This document shows, one piece after another, positions 43,069-52,252 of a DNA stretch of 64,000 nt. The notes under the pieces were generated by a model. That model searched no databases and had not been told where the DNA came from. It saw nothing but the letters and a program-made list of their open reading frames with translations. The stretch is from assembly GCF_964063325.1 (NCBI RefSeq), contig NZ_OZ061315.1, forward strand, positions 2,046,001-2,110,000, written 5' to 3'. The DNA comes from Hafnia alvei (GTDB lineage Bacteria; Pseudomonadota; Gammaproteobacteria; Enterobacterales; Enterobacteriaceae). The position numbers and the translations under genes are program-made. The first letter of the stretch is position 1, and each line of letters opens with the position of its first letter.

Positions 43069-43095
43069 AAGGAGGAGAGGGAACTCTCCTCCTTT
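43069..43095 (+). terminator. Terminator of tisB
   Basis: AAGGAGGAGAG (43069-43079) pairs with CTCTCCTCCTT (43084-43094) around GGAA; the T run is short. The downstream arm could also pair with the tisB Shine-Dalgarno (AGGAGAG with CTCTCCT). Confidence 0.75.
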
Positions 43096-43120
43096 AACAA
43101 AAGCACGTTAAGACGATGTT

Positions 43121-43516
43121 TTAATCTAGCGTAAACATTTGATCCCACGGTAGATAAAACAGGTTGGCGATCACCATCAGTACCAGTGAGATATACGTTG
43201 CACTCATTCCTGAGCGACGCCAGCGAATTTCACGGTGACGTAAACCGTAGGAATGCATTAGCCGACCCGCGATCAGTAAAATTCCGCATACGTGGATCAT
43301 CCAAATCAGCGAACCGTTCATTTCCATCATAACCAGCAGTATTGCCGCAATTGGAATGTATTCAACGGCATTGCCATGTACGCGGATTGCGGTTTGCAGC
43401 TCATAAAAACCGCCGTCACCGTAGGCAACACGATACTGCATACGCAGTTTTACAACGTTCAAAGATAGCTTGATCAACAACAGTGCGCCGAGCACGACAT
43501 AAAGCGCGCTTACCAT
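43121..43516 (-). CDS. yecN: MAPEG-family membrane protein YecN
   Basis: A 131-residue inner membrane protein of the MAPEG family with four predicted helices. The conserved RMQYRVAYGDGG and RVHGNAVEYIPIA segments and RLMHSYG fit the glutathione-transferase-like MAPEG fold. The enzymatic activity of YecN is unproven. The ATG at 43516 gives the same length as E. coli and has GGAG 6 bases upstream. Beside yecE as in E. coli. Confidence 0.94.
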   Translation of the reverse strand: MVSALYVVLGALLLIKLSLNVVKLRMQYRVAYGDGGFYELQTAIRVHGNAVEYIPIAAILLVMMEMNGSLIWMIHVCGILLIAGRLMHSYGLRHREIRWRRSGMSATYISLVLMVIANLFYLPWDQMFTLD

Positions 43517-43672
43517 TTTTAGCTCCATTGCCCAATAATTTACCTACGAATGAATAATAGCGGGCTCAAAGAGCATTGTCCTTAGGAAATATCGTTGTAA
43601 GTAAAATAGTTAGCTTGTTAAAGCATCAGTCAGGTTGGGGTTGTGATGCAGGTATTGAAATTTTGCTACCTA

Positions 43673-44491
43673 TCAAAACATATCTGTTTGCAAAGGCCAA
43701 TCGGGCTGAGGCGGCAAATTGCGGATATATTTGGCAAGAAGTGGCCAAAGCGCTCGTGCTTGCTGTGGTGCATCGGTACAGTCAGGTGTGTGAACGAAAA
43801 GATAGGGCGTGGTGGTGCTACCCCATTCAGTCAGCTTATTTCCCCACTGGTCCAGCCAGCGACGATTGTCATCTAACACATCGCCTCCAACAAAACGCAC
43901 GAGTGGATTTTCAGCAGTCAAAACAGCATGTAAGGGAAGTTTTGGTTTCTTTTGCTGCGCATCACGGACTGCTGGAGTATGCGGTGAAGCATGATGAACG
44001 GGTCTGCTATCTAATATCACGCGGTTTATTTTCCGTTCATAGAGTCCACGGTTAAGCGCACGTTCAGCGTCGCCTTTGGCAAAAAAGTCTGTGTGGCGGA
44101 CTTCAACACCATAGGTAAACTCTTTCGGCAGTGAATCTAAAAATTGCCATAGACGGGGTAAATGCTGTGGCGAAAATGCAGCAGGCAGCTGTAGCCAAAA
44201 CTGACCAATGCGTGAATGGACAGGGGAGAGGCTGCTAAAGAAATCCTGAAGATGTGTATCACAGTGGGCTAAGGCGGCTTGATGGCTGATTGCCGATGGA
44301 AACTTGAAGCAAAATCGAAAGTCATCATCAGTCATATCGCGCCAACGCCGTGAAAGCTCTTGTTTGGGCAGTGCGTAAAACGTGGTATTGCCTTCAACAC
44401 AGTTGAAGTATTGGCTGTAATCCGCAAGGTCCTTGAGCCCGATTTTATGCCAAGCGGCGTGTTGCCATTGTGGAAGGCCGATAAACATCAT
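43673..44491 (-). CDS. yecE: DUF72 protein YecE
   Basis: A 272-residue protein of the DUF72 family, with a TIM-barrel-like fold. Signatures include FNCVEGNTTFYALPKQE, FCFKFPSAISHQ and GVEVRHTDFF. The function is unknown. Same length as E. coli YecE. In E. coli yecD precedes it in this cluster; here the neighbour on that side is an unrelated reductase-like gene. Cytoplasmic. Confidence 0.93.
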   Translation of the reverse strand: MMFIGLPQWQHAAWHKIGLKDLADYSQYFNCVEGNTTFYALPKQELSRRWRDMTDDDFRFCFKFPSAISHQAALAHCDTHLQDFFSSLSPVHSRIGQFWLQLPAAFSPQHLPRLWQFLDSLPKEFTYGVEVRHTDFFAKGDAERALNRGLYERKINRVILDSRPVHHASPHTPAVRDAQQKKPKLPLHAVLTAENPLVRFVGGDVLDDNRRWLDQWGNKLTEWGSTTTPYLFVHTPDCTDAPQQARALWPLLAKYIRNLPPQPDWPLQTDMF

Positions 44492-44607
44492 GATGTCGAT
44501 ATCTCTCTAAAATAAACGCAAGAGAAATATAACATAAAATGAATATTAGCGGGCTAGGCAAAAGGGTAGATAGACTTAATTAAATAAGCCTATCTACGCT
44601 ATGGTTA

Positions 44608-45714
44608 TTATTTAAAATCTACGACCATTTGCTCAGGTATTGATTGATTTGCTGTAGTGGCTACACACTTAGCAACATAGTCGGTGAATCGTGGCGGTGC
44701 AGATATTCCAAGCTGGAGTAATTTCTCGTTAGAAAAACGGACATTCAGAATCGAGAACTCTCCATAGAGACGCATAGCTCGTAGCATCAGTCGCTCGTTA
44801 CACTGTCCAAATATGCCTTTAAAACTTTTTCTGGATTTAACTAATTCGATATATTCTACTTGTTCATAAGAGAGATTAACCGGTTTTGTCTCTGTTGCTT
44901 GAGCAATAGCACTGTCTATTTCACCGAAAGTCACGCTGCCCGCCTCACCTGCTGAAATATGAAATATTTTTTCATCCATATTTTCTTTTTGTAGAAGAAG
45001 GAGAAGGGCGTCAGCGCAATAATCAACGGGGATAACATCAATTTTATCGTCCATTGAGCACATAAATTTGCCCAACATTAGCGCCATGCGGAATACCCAG
45101 AATATGCTGGTAGACGGTGTACAGCCTTGCTCGCTGTGACCCACAATAATCGAAGGTCTGGCAATCACTAACGGTAAATCAGGGCACTCTGTCAGCATAC
45201 GATTCTCGATAACAGATTTTGAATACGTATACTGCACCAGATGTTCGTTTTCATCTTTTAACGTCAGGCTTTCAGTGACGACCGAGTCTGCCTCTGGCAC
45301 ACATGACATTGCTGTACCGACATGTACGAATCGCTGAAGTTTCGCATGTTTAGACATGTGAGCGGCAAATTTTAATGTGCCTTCAACATTCACTTTCCAA
45401 ATGAGTGGGTTTTCGCCAAACGAAGCGATAGCCGCGCTATTAATAACGTGAGTTATATTGTTTAACCTTTCATCGTGAATAAAACCATCAGGGTCAGAAA
45501 GATCGCCGATGAGAATATTATCACTCGTTAGTTTTTCTAATGTTTTTTCAGAGCAGCCAAAATTAACCAGATTCTTTTTTATCCTAGCTAAAGCATTTTG
45601 CGAATTATCTGAGCGTACTAAAAGAAGAAGAGATACTGGCTTGTCATCAAGCAATACTTTTGCGAGTACGGCACCGCCTAAAAAACCAGTTGCCCCAGTA
45701 ATAAGTAGATTCAT
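44608..45714 (-). CDS. Extended-SDR / thioester-reductase-like protein
   Basis: A 368-residue NAD(P)-binding protein. The N-terminal motif TGATGFLGGAVLAK binds the cofactor and YTYSK gives the YxxxK catalytic pair, with IARPSIIVGHSEQG downstream. The overall pattern resembles the male-sterility/thioester reductase domain (NAD_binding_4), which reduces acyl-CoA or carrier-bound acyl groups to aldehydes or alcohols. The substrate is unknown. It is AT-rich against its neighbours and occupies the place of yecD in E. coli, so transfer is likely. It is not followed by an acyl-carrier or adenylation gene. Confidence 0.78.
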   Translation of the reverse strand: MNLLITGATGFLGGAVLAKVLLDDKPVSLLLLVRSDNSQNALARIKKNLVNFGCSEKTLEKLTSDNILIGDLSDPDGFIHDERLNNITHVINSAAIASFGENPLIWKVNVEGTLKFAAHMSKHAKLQRFVHVGTAMSCVPEADSVVTESLTLKDENEHLVQYTYSKSVIENRMLTECPDLPLVIARPSIIVGHSEQGCTPSTSIFWVFRMALMLGKFMCSMDDKIDVIPVDYCADALLLLLQKENMDEKIFHISAGEAGSVTFGEIDSAIAQATETKPVNLSYEQVEYIELVKSRKSFKGIFGQCNERLMLRAMRLYGEFSILNVRFSNEKLLQLGISAPPRFTDYVAKCVATTANQSIPEQMVVDFK

Positions 45715-46543
45715 TTTTTCATTTCCAATGCTAGATAAGATATTCGAGGGTATGTTATTCCTGAATGGTTAAACGATTAGTAAATAAAAAAGGGAGTCAT
45801 TGCTATTTGAACTGAATTTAATTTATTTGAATTAAGTTTTTTATTTGATTCTAAGTATATAAAAGTATCGGTATTTAAATTGCATTCATTACTTACAAAA
45901 TAATGTTGTATCTCTCGACTTTTGACGTTTTTATTTAATCTTCGTTGAACTATTGGTCGGAATGGATAAATTCTGGCGCTCACGTGCCTAAGACGTAGTG
46001 TGTAGGTCTGCCAGCATATTGATAAGTTCTCTATTTCGATTTTGAGATCCGTGGGTGATGTATGAGGCTATAGGACGTGCGTGTACTCTTATTCTCCCCT
46101 GATAATGCAATAAGTCTTGAGTTTGTCTGCGGTGAATTTGCTTTGTGAATGAAAGATTATTGTACTTATTTGATTCTTATCAAATCGTAGATATGCGTCA
46201 TAGCGCAAAAATGGGAAACCGTTCATCATCGGTATGTGAAAATAGCCAGTAAAACGGCGACAGTGCAACAAGGCCTTTGTTTAAAGAAAACGCAAAATAA
46301 GCCCGTTAAACGTAACGGGATGTAGCAACGACTTGGTGACGATATTCTGTAATTCGTTAATTTAAAAAGAAAATGTGTTGTATCAATAAGTTAACAAGCA
46401 GTATCCTGCATAGCGGCGAGAGTATAGACTGTTTTGATGAGATGGCGAGAATCCGCGCAAAGTGCGCGCCTGCTCTTATCGCAGCGGCGAATTTCCTTTA
46501 TAATAGCCGCCTTTTTTCATCGAACATGTAATCTATCACTGCT
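45715..46543. other. 829-base AT-rich gap
   Basis: No gene I trust. Two minus-strand frames of 60-68 codons (45777-45983 and 46089-46271) have no Shine-Dalgarno or recognisable family. A 7-bp inverted repeat, CCCGTTA and TAACGGG, lies at 46302-46319. TATAAT at 46499-46504 is a good -10 candidate for the fmdB-aspS unit. Confidence 0.5.
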
Positions 46544-46747
46544 ATGCCGATCTACGAATACGCTTGTAGCGAATGCAATCATCAGTTAGAGAAATTGCAA
46601 AAAATGGCCGATGCGCCGTTGGTTGATTGTCCGGAGTGCGGCAGACCGACGCTGAAAAAACGCGTTTCTGCTGCGGGTTTCCAGCTAAAGGGAACCGGAT
46701 GGTATGCCACTGACTTCAAGCCGAAGTCAGGAAAATCAGAGAATTAG
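46544..46747 (+). CDS. FmdB-type zinc ribbon protein
   Basis: A 67-residue protein of the FmdB regulatory family. Two CxxC pairs (CSEC near residue 8-11 and CPEC near 29-32) should bind one zinc in the IYEYACSECNHQLEKLQ context. The C-terminus, with GTGWYATDFK, is typical of the family. Its partners are unknown; the old name comes from a putative regulator of formamidase. It lies 107 bases before aspS, an association seen in many proteobacteria. Confidence 0.88.
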   Translation: MPIYEYACSECNHQLEKLQKMADAPLVDCPECGRPTLKKRVSAAGFQLKGTGWYATDFKPKSGKSEN

Positions 46748-46854
46748 CACGACTCGAGTTTAAAATATTATAGGGCTGCACAGGCAGCACCCATCCGGAC
46801 TTATGTTCGGATGTGGCATCGGTGAAGTACATAAGAAAGCCAAAGGATATCGTT

Positions 46855-48645
46855 ATGCGTACTAATTATTGCGGGCAGTTGAATTTGTCCCATGAGGGTC
46901 AGGAAGTCACGCTTTGCGGTTGGGTACATCGCCGCCGCGATCTGGGTGGTTTAATCTTCATCGATCTGCGTGACCGTGAAGGCGTGGTACAGGTATTCTT
47001 CGATCCTGATCATAAAGAAGCGTTCCAGCAAGCTTCAGAGCTGCGTAACGAGTTCTGCGTGCAAATCACGGGTACCGTTCGTGCACGTCCAGATAGCCAA
47101 AAAAATAAAGACATGTCCACCGGCGAAGTAGAAGTATTTGGTCATGCTCTGACAATCATTAACCGTTCAGAACCACTGCCGTTAGACTTCAATCAGACTA
47201 ACAGCGAAGAAAACCGCCTGAAGTATCGTTATCTTGACCTGCGTCGTCCTGAAATGGCACAGCGTCTGAAAACGCGTGCGCGCATTACTGCGTTTGTACG
47301 TCGTTTCATGGATAACCACGGTTTCCTTGATATCGAAACGCCGATGCTGACTAAGGCAACGCCTGAGGGTGCCCGTGACTATCTGGTGCCAAGCCGCGTG
47401 CATAAAGGCAAGTTCTATGCATTGCCACAGTCTCCACAGCTGTTCAAACAGCTGCTGATGATGTCTGGTTTTGACCGCTACTATCAGATCGTTAAGTGCT
47501 TCCGCGATGAAGACCTGCGTGCTGACCGCCAGCCTGAATTCACCCAGATCGATGTCGAAACTTCTTTCATGAGCGCAGAACAAGTGCGTGAAGTGATGGA
47601 AGAACTCGCTCATTCTCTGTGGCAGGAAATCAAAGGCGTTGATCTGGGCAAATTCCCCGTTATGACGTTTGCTGAAGCGATGCGCCGTTATGGTTCTGAT
47701 AAACCAGACCTGCGTAACCCGCTGGAGTTGGTTGACGTTGCTGATTTGGTTAAGGACGTTGATTTCAAAGTCTTCTCAGGTCCTGCTAACGATCCTAAAG
47801 GCCGCGTAATTGCATTACGTGTTCCAGGTGGCGCGCAGCTGACACGTAAAATCATTGATGAATACGGCCAGTTTGTCGGCATCTATGGCGCTAAAGGTTT
47901 GGCATGGATGAAGGTCAATGACCGTGCCGCAGGTATGGAAGGGGTTCAAAGCCCAATTGCCAAGTTCCTGAACGCTGAAGTTTTAGAATCTATTCTGGAA
48001 CGCACCGGTGCACAAAACGAAGATATTCTGTTCTTCGGCGCGGATACTAGCAAGATCGCCACCGATGCCATGGGCGCGCTGCGTCTGAAAGTGGGTCGTG
48101 AGCTGAAAATCACCAACGAAAACAGCTGGGCACCGCTGTGGGTTGTTGATTTCCCTATGTTTGAAGACGATGGTGAAGGTGGTTTGGCAGCGATGCATCA
48201 TCCGTTTACCGCACCTCGTGATATCTCCCCAGCAGAGCTGAAAGCACATCCCGTTGGCGCTATTGCTAACGCATATGACATGGTCATGAATGGCTATGAA
48301 GTGGGCGGTGGTTCTGTGCGTATTCATAACGGCGAAATGCAGGAAACCGTATTCGGTATTCTGGGTATTACCGAGCAAGAACAACGCGATAAGTTTGGCT
48401 TCCTGCTGGATGCGCTGAAGTACGGTACGCCTCCACACGCAGGTCTGGCATTTGGTCTGGATCGTCTGGTGATGTTGTTAACCGGTACCGATAATATCCG
48501 TGATGTTATCGCATTCCCTAAAACAACGGCTGCCGCTGACCCGCTGACCGATGCGCCAAGCTTTGCAAATCCTGCATCGTTGCAGGAGCTCTCTATCGCT
48601 GTGGTTGCCAAAAAAGGCAGCGCAGACGACGCAGAGAAAGCCTAA
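46855..48645 (+). CDS. aspS: Aspartyl-tRNA synthetase
   Basis: Class II synthetase that charges tRNA(Asp). The 596 residues carry an N-terminal OB-fold anticodon-binding domain, the flexible-loop and motif 2 segment FRDEDLRADRQPEFTQID, a GAD insertion domain typical of bacterial AspRS and motif 3 GLAFGLDRLVMLLTG near the end. The ATG at 46855 has AAGGA 8 bases upstream; the frame extending to 46813 is not supported. The stop overlaps the nudB start (TAATG). Normally essential. Confidence 0.98.
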   Translation: MRTNYCGQLNLSHEGQEVTLCGWVHRRRDLGGLIFIDLRDREGVVQVFFDPDHKEAFQQASELRNEFCVQITGTVRARPDSQKNKDMSTGEVEVFGHALTIINRSEPLPLDFNQTNSEENRLKYRYLDLRRPEMAQRLKTRARITAFVRRFMDNHGFLDIETPMLTKATPEGARDYLVPSRVHKGKFYALPQSPQLFKQLLMMSGFDRYYQIVKCFRDEDLRADRQPEFTQIDVETSFMSAEQVREVMEELAHSLWQEIKGVDLGKFPVMTFAEAMRRYGSDKPDLRNPLELVDVADLVKDVDFKVFSGPANDPKGRVIALRVPGGAQLTRKIIDEYGQFVGIYGAKGLAWMKVNDRAAGMEGVQSPIAKFLNAEVLESILERTGAQNEDILFFGADTSKIATDAMGALRLKVGRELKITNENSWAPLWVVDFPMFEDDGEGGLAAMHHPFTAPRDISPAELKAHPVGAIANAYDMVMNGYEVGGGSVRIHNGEMQETVFGILGITEQEQRDKFGFLLDALKYGTPPHAGLAFGLDRLVMLLTGTDNIRDVIAFPKTTAAADPLTDAPSFANPASLQELSIAVVAKKGSADDAEKA

Positions 48646-49079
48646 TGGCATATAAGCGTCCTGAGTCGATTCTGGTGGTCATTTATGCCCGCCAGAGTGG
48701 TCGGGTGCTGATGTTACAGCGGCGCGACGATCCTGATTTCTGGCAGTCGGTTACCGGCAGTTTAGAGGAAAATGAATCTGCGCCGCACGCCGCACAGCGT
48801 GAAGTAAAGGAAGAAGTCGGTATTGATATTTCAGGTGAAAGCCTGTCATTGATGGACTGTCAGCACTGTGTGGAGTTTGAGTTATTTGCGCATTTGCGCC
48901 ATCGCTATGCACCCGGTGTGACTCGCAATTTGGAGCACTGGTTCTGTTTGGCGCTGCCGTCAGAGAGAGAGATCCCACTGACGGAACATCTGGCTTATCA
49001 ATGGCTAGACGTTGAGCAGGCTGCCCAGCTCACCAAATCGTGGAGCAACCGGCAGGCGATTGAAGAACTCGTTCATTGA
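48645..49079 (+). CDS. nudB: Dihydroneopterin triphosphate pyrophosphohydrolase
   Basis: Nudix hydrolase that removes pyrophosphate from dihydroneopterin triphosphate in folate synthesis. The 144 residues include the Nudix box GSLEENESAPHAAQREVKEE followed by VGID. It begins one base inside the aspS stop, so it is translationally coupled, and precedes yebC as in E. coli. Cytoplasmic. Confidence 0.95.
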   Translation: MAYKRPESILVVIYARQSGRVLMLQRRDDPDFWQSVTGSLEENESAPHAAQREVKEEVGIDISGESLSLMDCQHCVEFELFAHLRHRYAPGVTRNLEHWFCLALPSEREIPLTEHLAYQWLDVEQAAQLTKSWSNRQAIEELVH

Positions 49080-49198
49080 TTAAGTGCCTGTGTGGCAAAC
49101 CGTGTTAAGCCAATAAGCTTGGCGGTTTGTCACTATTCATCCTAACAGGCGTAAAGTTTGTCATTTTTAAAGCCCTACGGCTTTTACCGGAGAAACAT

Positions 49199-49945
49199 AT
49201 GGCAGGTCATAGTAAGTGGGCCAACACGAAACACCGTAAAGCCGCGCAGGATTCTAAGCGCGGTAAAATCTTCACCAAAATTATTCGCGAGCTGGTTACC
49301 GCTGCGAAATTAGGTGGTGGTGATCCGGGTGCGAACCCACGTCTGCGCGCAGCAATTGATAAAGCGCTGTCTAACAACATGACCCGCGATACGTTGAACC
49401 GTGCAATCGCGCGTGGTGTTGGCGGCGATGATGATACCAATATGGAAACCATCATCTATGAAGGTTACGGTCCTGGCGGTTCTGCGATTATGGTTGAATG
49501 TCTGAGCGACAACCGTAACCGTACTGTGGCTGAAGTGCGTCATGCCTTCACCAAAACCGGCGGTAACTTAGGAACTGATGGCTCCGTTTCTTATCTGTTC
49601 ACCAAAAAAGGTGTGATTTCCTACGCCCCAGGTTTGGATGAAGATACCGTGATGGATGCCGCGCTGGAAGCCGGTGCTGATGACGTTGTCACCTATGACG
49701 ACGGCGCTATCGACGTGTTCACTCCGTGGGAAACCTTCGGTGAAGTGAAAGATGCGTTAGATGCTGCCGGTCTGGTTGCTGAATCTGCTGAAGTTTCTAT
49801 GATCCCTTCTACTAAGGCAGAAATGGACGAAGAAACCGCACCGAAACTGATGCGCCTGATCGACATGCTGGAAGATTGTGATGACGTGCAGGAAGTTTAT
49901 CACAACGGTGAAGTTTCCGACGAGGTTGCGGCTACTCTGGAATGA
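49199..49945 (+). CDS. yebC: YebC/PmpR family protein
   Basis: A 248-residue three-domain protein; the start at 49199 (MAGHSKWANTKHRKAAQD) is the universal one, with GGAG upstream, and the longer frame at 49127 is not supported. Family members have been described as transcription regulators, and recent work links YebC to translation of proline-rich stretches. Conserved middle GGNLGTDGSVSYLF. It overlaps ruvC by 4 bases (ATGA). Confidence 0.96.
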   Translation: MAGHSKWANTKHRKAAQDSKRGKIFTKIIRELVTAAKLGGGDPGANPRLRAAIDKALSNNMTRDTLNRAIARGVGGDDDTNMETIIYEGYGPGGSAIMVECLSDNRNRTVAEVRHAFTKTGGNLGTDGSVSYLFTKKGVISYAPGLDEDTVMDAALEAGADDVVTYDDGAIDVFTPWETFGEVKDALDAAGLVAESAEVSMIPSTKAEMDEETAPKLMRLIDMLEDCDDVQEVYHNGEVSDEVAATLE

Positions 49946-50463
49946 GTATCATCCTCGGGATTGACCCCGGTTCGCGGATCACAGGCTATGGCGTGATCCG
50001 CCAGGTGGGGCGAAAGCTCGAATATCTCGGCAGCGGGTGCATCCGCACCTCTGTCGATGATTTACCTACACGTCTTAAGCTGGTGTATGCCGGCGTCAGC
50101 GAAATCATTGCTCAGTTCCAACCCGATATTTTTGCCATTGAACAGGTCTTTATGGCTAAAAATGCCGATTCAGCCTTAAAGCTGGGTCAGGCTCGTGGGG
50201 CCGCGATTGTGGCCGCGGTGAACGTTGATTTGCCCGTGTTTGAATATGCCGCACGGCAAATCAAGCAAACCGTGGTTGGAACGGGGGCTGCGGAGAAATC
50301 GCAGGTTCAGCATATGGTGCGTTCTCTGCTCAAACTGTCGGCAAGCCCACAGGCTGATGCTGCCGATGCGCTGGCGGTAGCAATCACGCATTGTCATGTG
50401 AGCCAAAATGCGCTGAGAGCCAGTCCAACTCGCTTGAACTTGGCTCGTGGGCGTTTAAAGTAA
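49942..50463 (+). CDS. ruvC: Holliday junction endodeoxyribonuclease RuvC
   Basis: Dimeric nuclease that cuts Holliday junctions in recombination repair. In the 173 residues the acidic catalytic residues are in ILGIDPGSRITG (Asp8), FAIEQVF (Glu) and QADAADALAVAI (two Asp). It overlaps yebC by 4 bases and is followed by the ruvAB promoter with its LexA box. Not itself SOS-controlled in E. coli. Confidence 0.97.
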   Translation: MSIILGIDPGSRITGYGVIRQVGRKLEYLGSGCIRTSVDDLPTRLKLVYAGVSEIIAQFQPDIFAIEQVFMAKNADSALKLGQARGAAIVAAVNVDLPVFEYAARQIKQTVVGTGAAEKSQVQHMVRSLLKLSASPQADAADALAVAITHCHVSQNALRASPTRLNLARGRLK

Positions 50464-50483
50464 TTAGGTATCGAACTCAATGG

Positions 50484-50508
50484 GCTGGATATTCATCCAG
50501 CTTTTTTT
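50484..50508 (+). promoter_or_regulatory. LexA box and hairpin before ruvA
   Basis: CTGGATATTCATCCAG (50485-50500) is a palindromic LexA box of the CTG-N10-CAG kind, close to the one of E. coli ruvAB. The same bases form a 7-bp hairpin followed by seven Ts (50502-50508), so the site could also end ruvC transcription. A -10-like GGTATAAG follows at about 50512-50519. Confidence 0.75.
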
Positions 50509-50563
50509 ATGGTATAAGCTGTAAGCCATAATGAAAGAGTTAACATTTTAAGAGGAATTGCGC

Positions 50564-51178
50564 GTGATAGGTCGTCTCAGAGGTATTGTTCTGGAAAAAC
50601 AGCCGCCGGAAGTGCTGCTGGAAGCCAACGGCGTAGGTTATGAAGTCCATATGCCGATGACCTGTTTTTATGAACTGCCTGATGTAGGGCAGGAAGCCAT
50701 TATTTTCACCCATTTTGTGGTGCGTGAAGATGCGCAGTTACTGTACGGATTTAATAACAAACAAGAACGCGCACTGTTCCGCGAGCTGATTAAGGTTAAT
50801 GGTGTTGGGCCAAAGTTGGCGCTAGCTATTTTATCCGGCATGTCAGCCCCGCAGTTTGTTACCGCTATTGAACGTGAAGAAGTTAGCACGCTGGTGAAAT
50901 TACCCGGCGTGGGTAAGAAAACGGCGGAGCGTCTTGTCGTTGAAATGAAGGACCGCTTTAAAGGTTTAACCGGCGATCTGTTTAATAACCACAGTGACCT
51001 GCCAATGCCTGAAGCGAAGAAACCGGCCGCTGAAATTGATGCTGAAGGTGAGGCCGTTGCTGCACTGATTGCGCTAGGCTATAAACCGCAAGAGGCCAGC
51101 CGGATGATAAGTAAAATTGCCAAACCAGATGCCGATAGCGAAACATTAATTCGTGATGCACTGCGCGCGGCGCTGTGA
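50564..51178 (+). CDS. ruvA: Holliday junction branch migration protein RuvA
   Basis: Tetrameric junction-binding subunit of RuvAB. The 204 residues include the N-terminal OB-fold (MIGRLRGIVLEKQ, residues 1-65), tandem HhH motifs (KVNGVGPKLALAIL and KLPGVGKKTAERL) and a C-terminal domain that contacts RuvB. The start is GTG at 50564, with GAGGA 8 bases upstream; the TTG at 50558 is only a longer frame. SOS-controlled by the LexA box at 50485-50500. Confidence 0.96.
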   Translation: MIGRLRGIVLEKQPPEVLLEANGVGYEVHMPMTCFYELPDVGQEAIIFTHFVVREDAQLLYGFNNKQERALFRELIKVNGVGPKLALAILSGMSAPQFVTAIEREEVSTLVKLPGVGKKTAERLVVEMKDRFKGLTGDLFNNHSDLPMPEAKKPAAEIDAEGEAVAALIALGYKPQEASRMISKIAKPDADSETLIRDALRAAL

Positions 51179-51200
51179 TCGCCAGTGAGGTAAATGAAGG

Positions 51201-52205
51201 ATGATTGAAGCTGACCGTCTGATTACTGCGGAAGTGCAAAACGAAGAAGAAATTATCGATCGCGCTATCCGCCCAAAAAGCCTCTCAGAATACGTTGGGC
51301 AACCACAGGTGCGTGGTCAGATGGAGATTTTCATCAAAGCGGCCAAACTGCGCGGCGATGCACTCGATCACCTGTTGATTTTCGGCCCTCCAGGGCTAGG
51401 GAAAACCACGTTGGCGAACATTGTCGCCAATGAGATGGGCGTGAACTTACGCACAACCTCTGGCCCGGTGCTAGAAAAAGCGGGCGATCTCGCCGCCATG
51501 CTGACGAACCTCGAACCTCATGATGTACTGTTTATCGATGAGATCCACCGTTTGTCACCGGTCGTTGAGGAAATTTTGTATCCGGCGATGGAAGATTATC
51601 AGCTTGATATCATGATCGGCGAAGGGCCTGCGGCACGCTCCATTAAAATCGACCTTCCTCCTTTCACGCTGGTGGGGGCAACGACGCGAGCGGGCTCACT
51701 CACCTCGCCGTTGCGCGACCGATTCGGTATTGTACAGCGCTTGGAGTTTTATCAGGTTGCTGATTTACAGCACATTGTTGGCCGCAGCGCGCAATGTCTT
51801 GGTTTATCATTGACGGAAGAGGGCGCACACGAAGTGGCGCGTCGCTCTCGCGGTACGCCGCGTATTGCTAACCGTTTGTTGCGCCGAGTGAGGGATTACG
51901 CCGAAGTTTGCGCCGATGGCAATATCAACGGCGATGTGGCGACGCAGGCGCTAAATATGCTGGACGTTGATGCCGAAGGCTTCGACTACATGGATAGAAA
52001 GCTGCTGCTGGCAGTGATTGATAAGTTCATGGGCGGGCCAGTAGGGCTCGATAACCTTGCGGCGGCCATTGGTGAAGAGCGTGAAACCATTGAAGACGTG
52101 CTGGAGCCTTATCTTATTCAACAGGGCTTCCTGCAGCGCACGCCACGCGGTCGTATGGCGACCAATCACGCTTATAAGCATTTTGGTCTGACCCGCGAAG
52201 AATAG
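51201..52205 (+). CDS. ruvB: Holliday junction branch migration helicase RuvB
   Basis: AAA+ motor that drives branch migration with RuvA. In the 334 residues are Walker A GPPGLGKTTL (about 61-70), Walker B DEIHRLSP, the beta-hairpin region and the C-terminal winged helix (ending TNHAYKHFG). It starts 22 bases after ruvA and shares its SOS promoter. Confidence 0.97.
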   Translation: MIEADRLITAEVQNEEEIIDRAIRPKSLSEYVGQPQVRGQMEIFIKAAKLRGDALDHLLIFGPPGLGKTTLANIVANEMGVNLRTTSGPVLEKAGDLAAMLTNLEPHDVLFIDEIHRLSPVVEEILYPAMEDYQLDIMIGEGPAARSIKIDLPPFTLVGATTRAGSLTSPLRDRFGIVQRLEFYQVADLQHIVGRSAQCLGLSLTEEGAHEVARRSRGTPRIANRLLRRVRDYAEVCADGNINGDVATQALNMLDVDAEGFDYMDRKLLLAVIDKFMGGPVGLDNLAAAIGEERETIEDVLEPYLIQQGFLQRTPRGRMATNHAYKHFGLTREE

Positions 52206-52252
52206 CCTTCATAGAGAGGATCTCGTCCAAGAGAATAGTTTCTCTCGTCGAA

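Noticed and set aside
45777..45983. 68-codon minus-strand frame
   Set aside because: AT-rich DNA, no Shine-Dalgarno, and a Lys/Asn-rich product without family resemblance.
46089..46271. 60-codon minus-strand frame
   Set aside because: No Shine-Dalgarno and no recognisable family; more likely chance.
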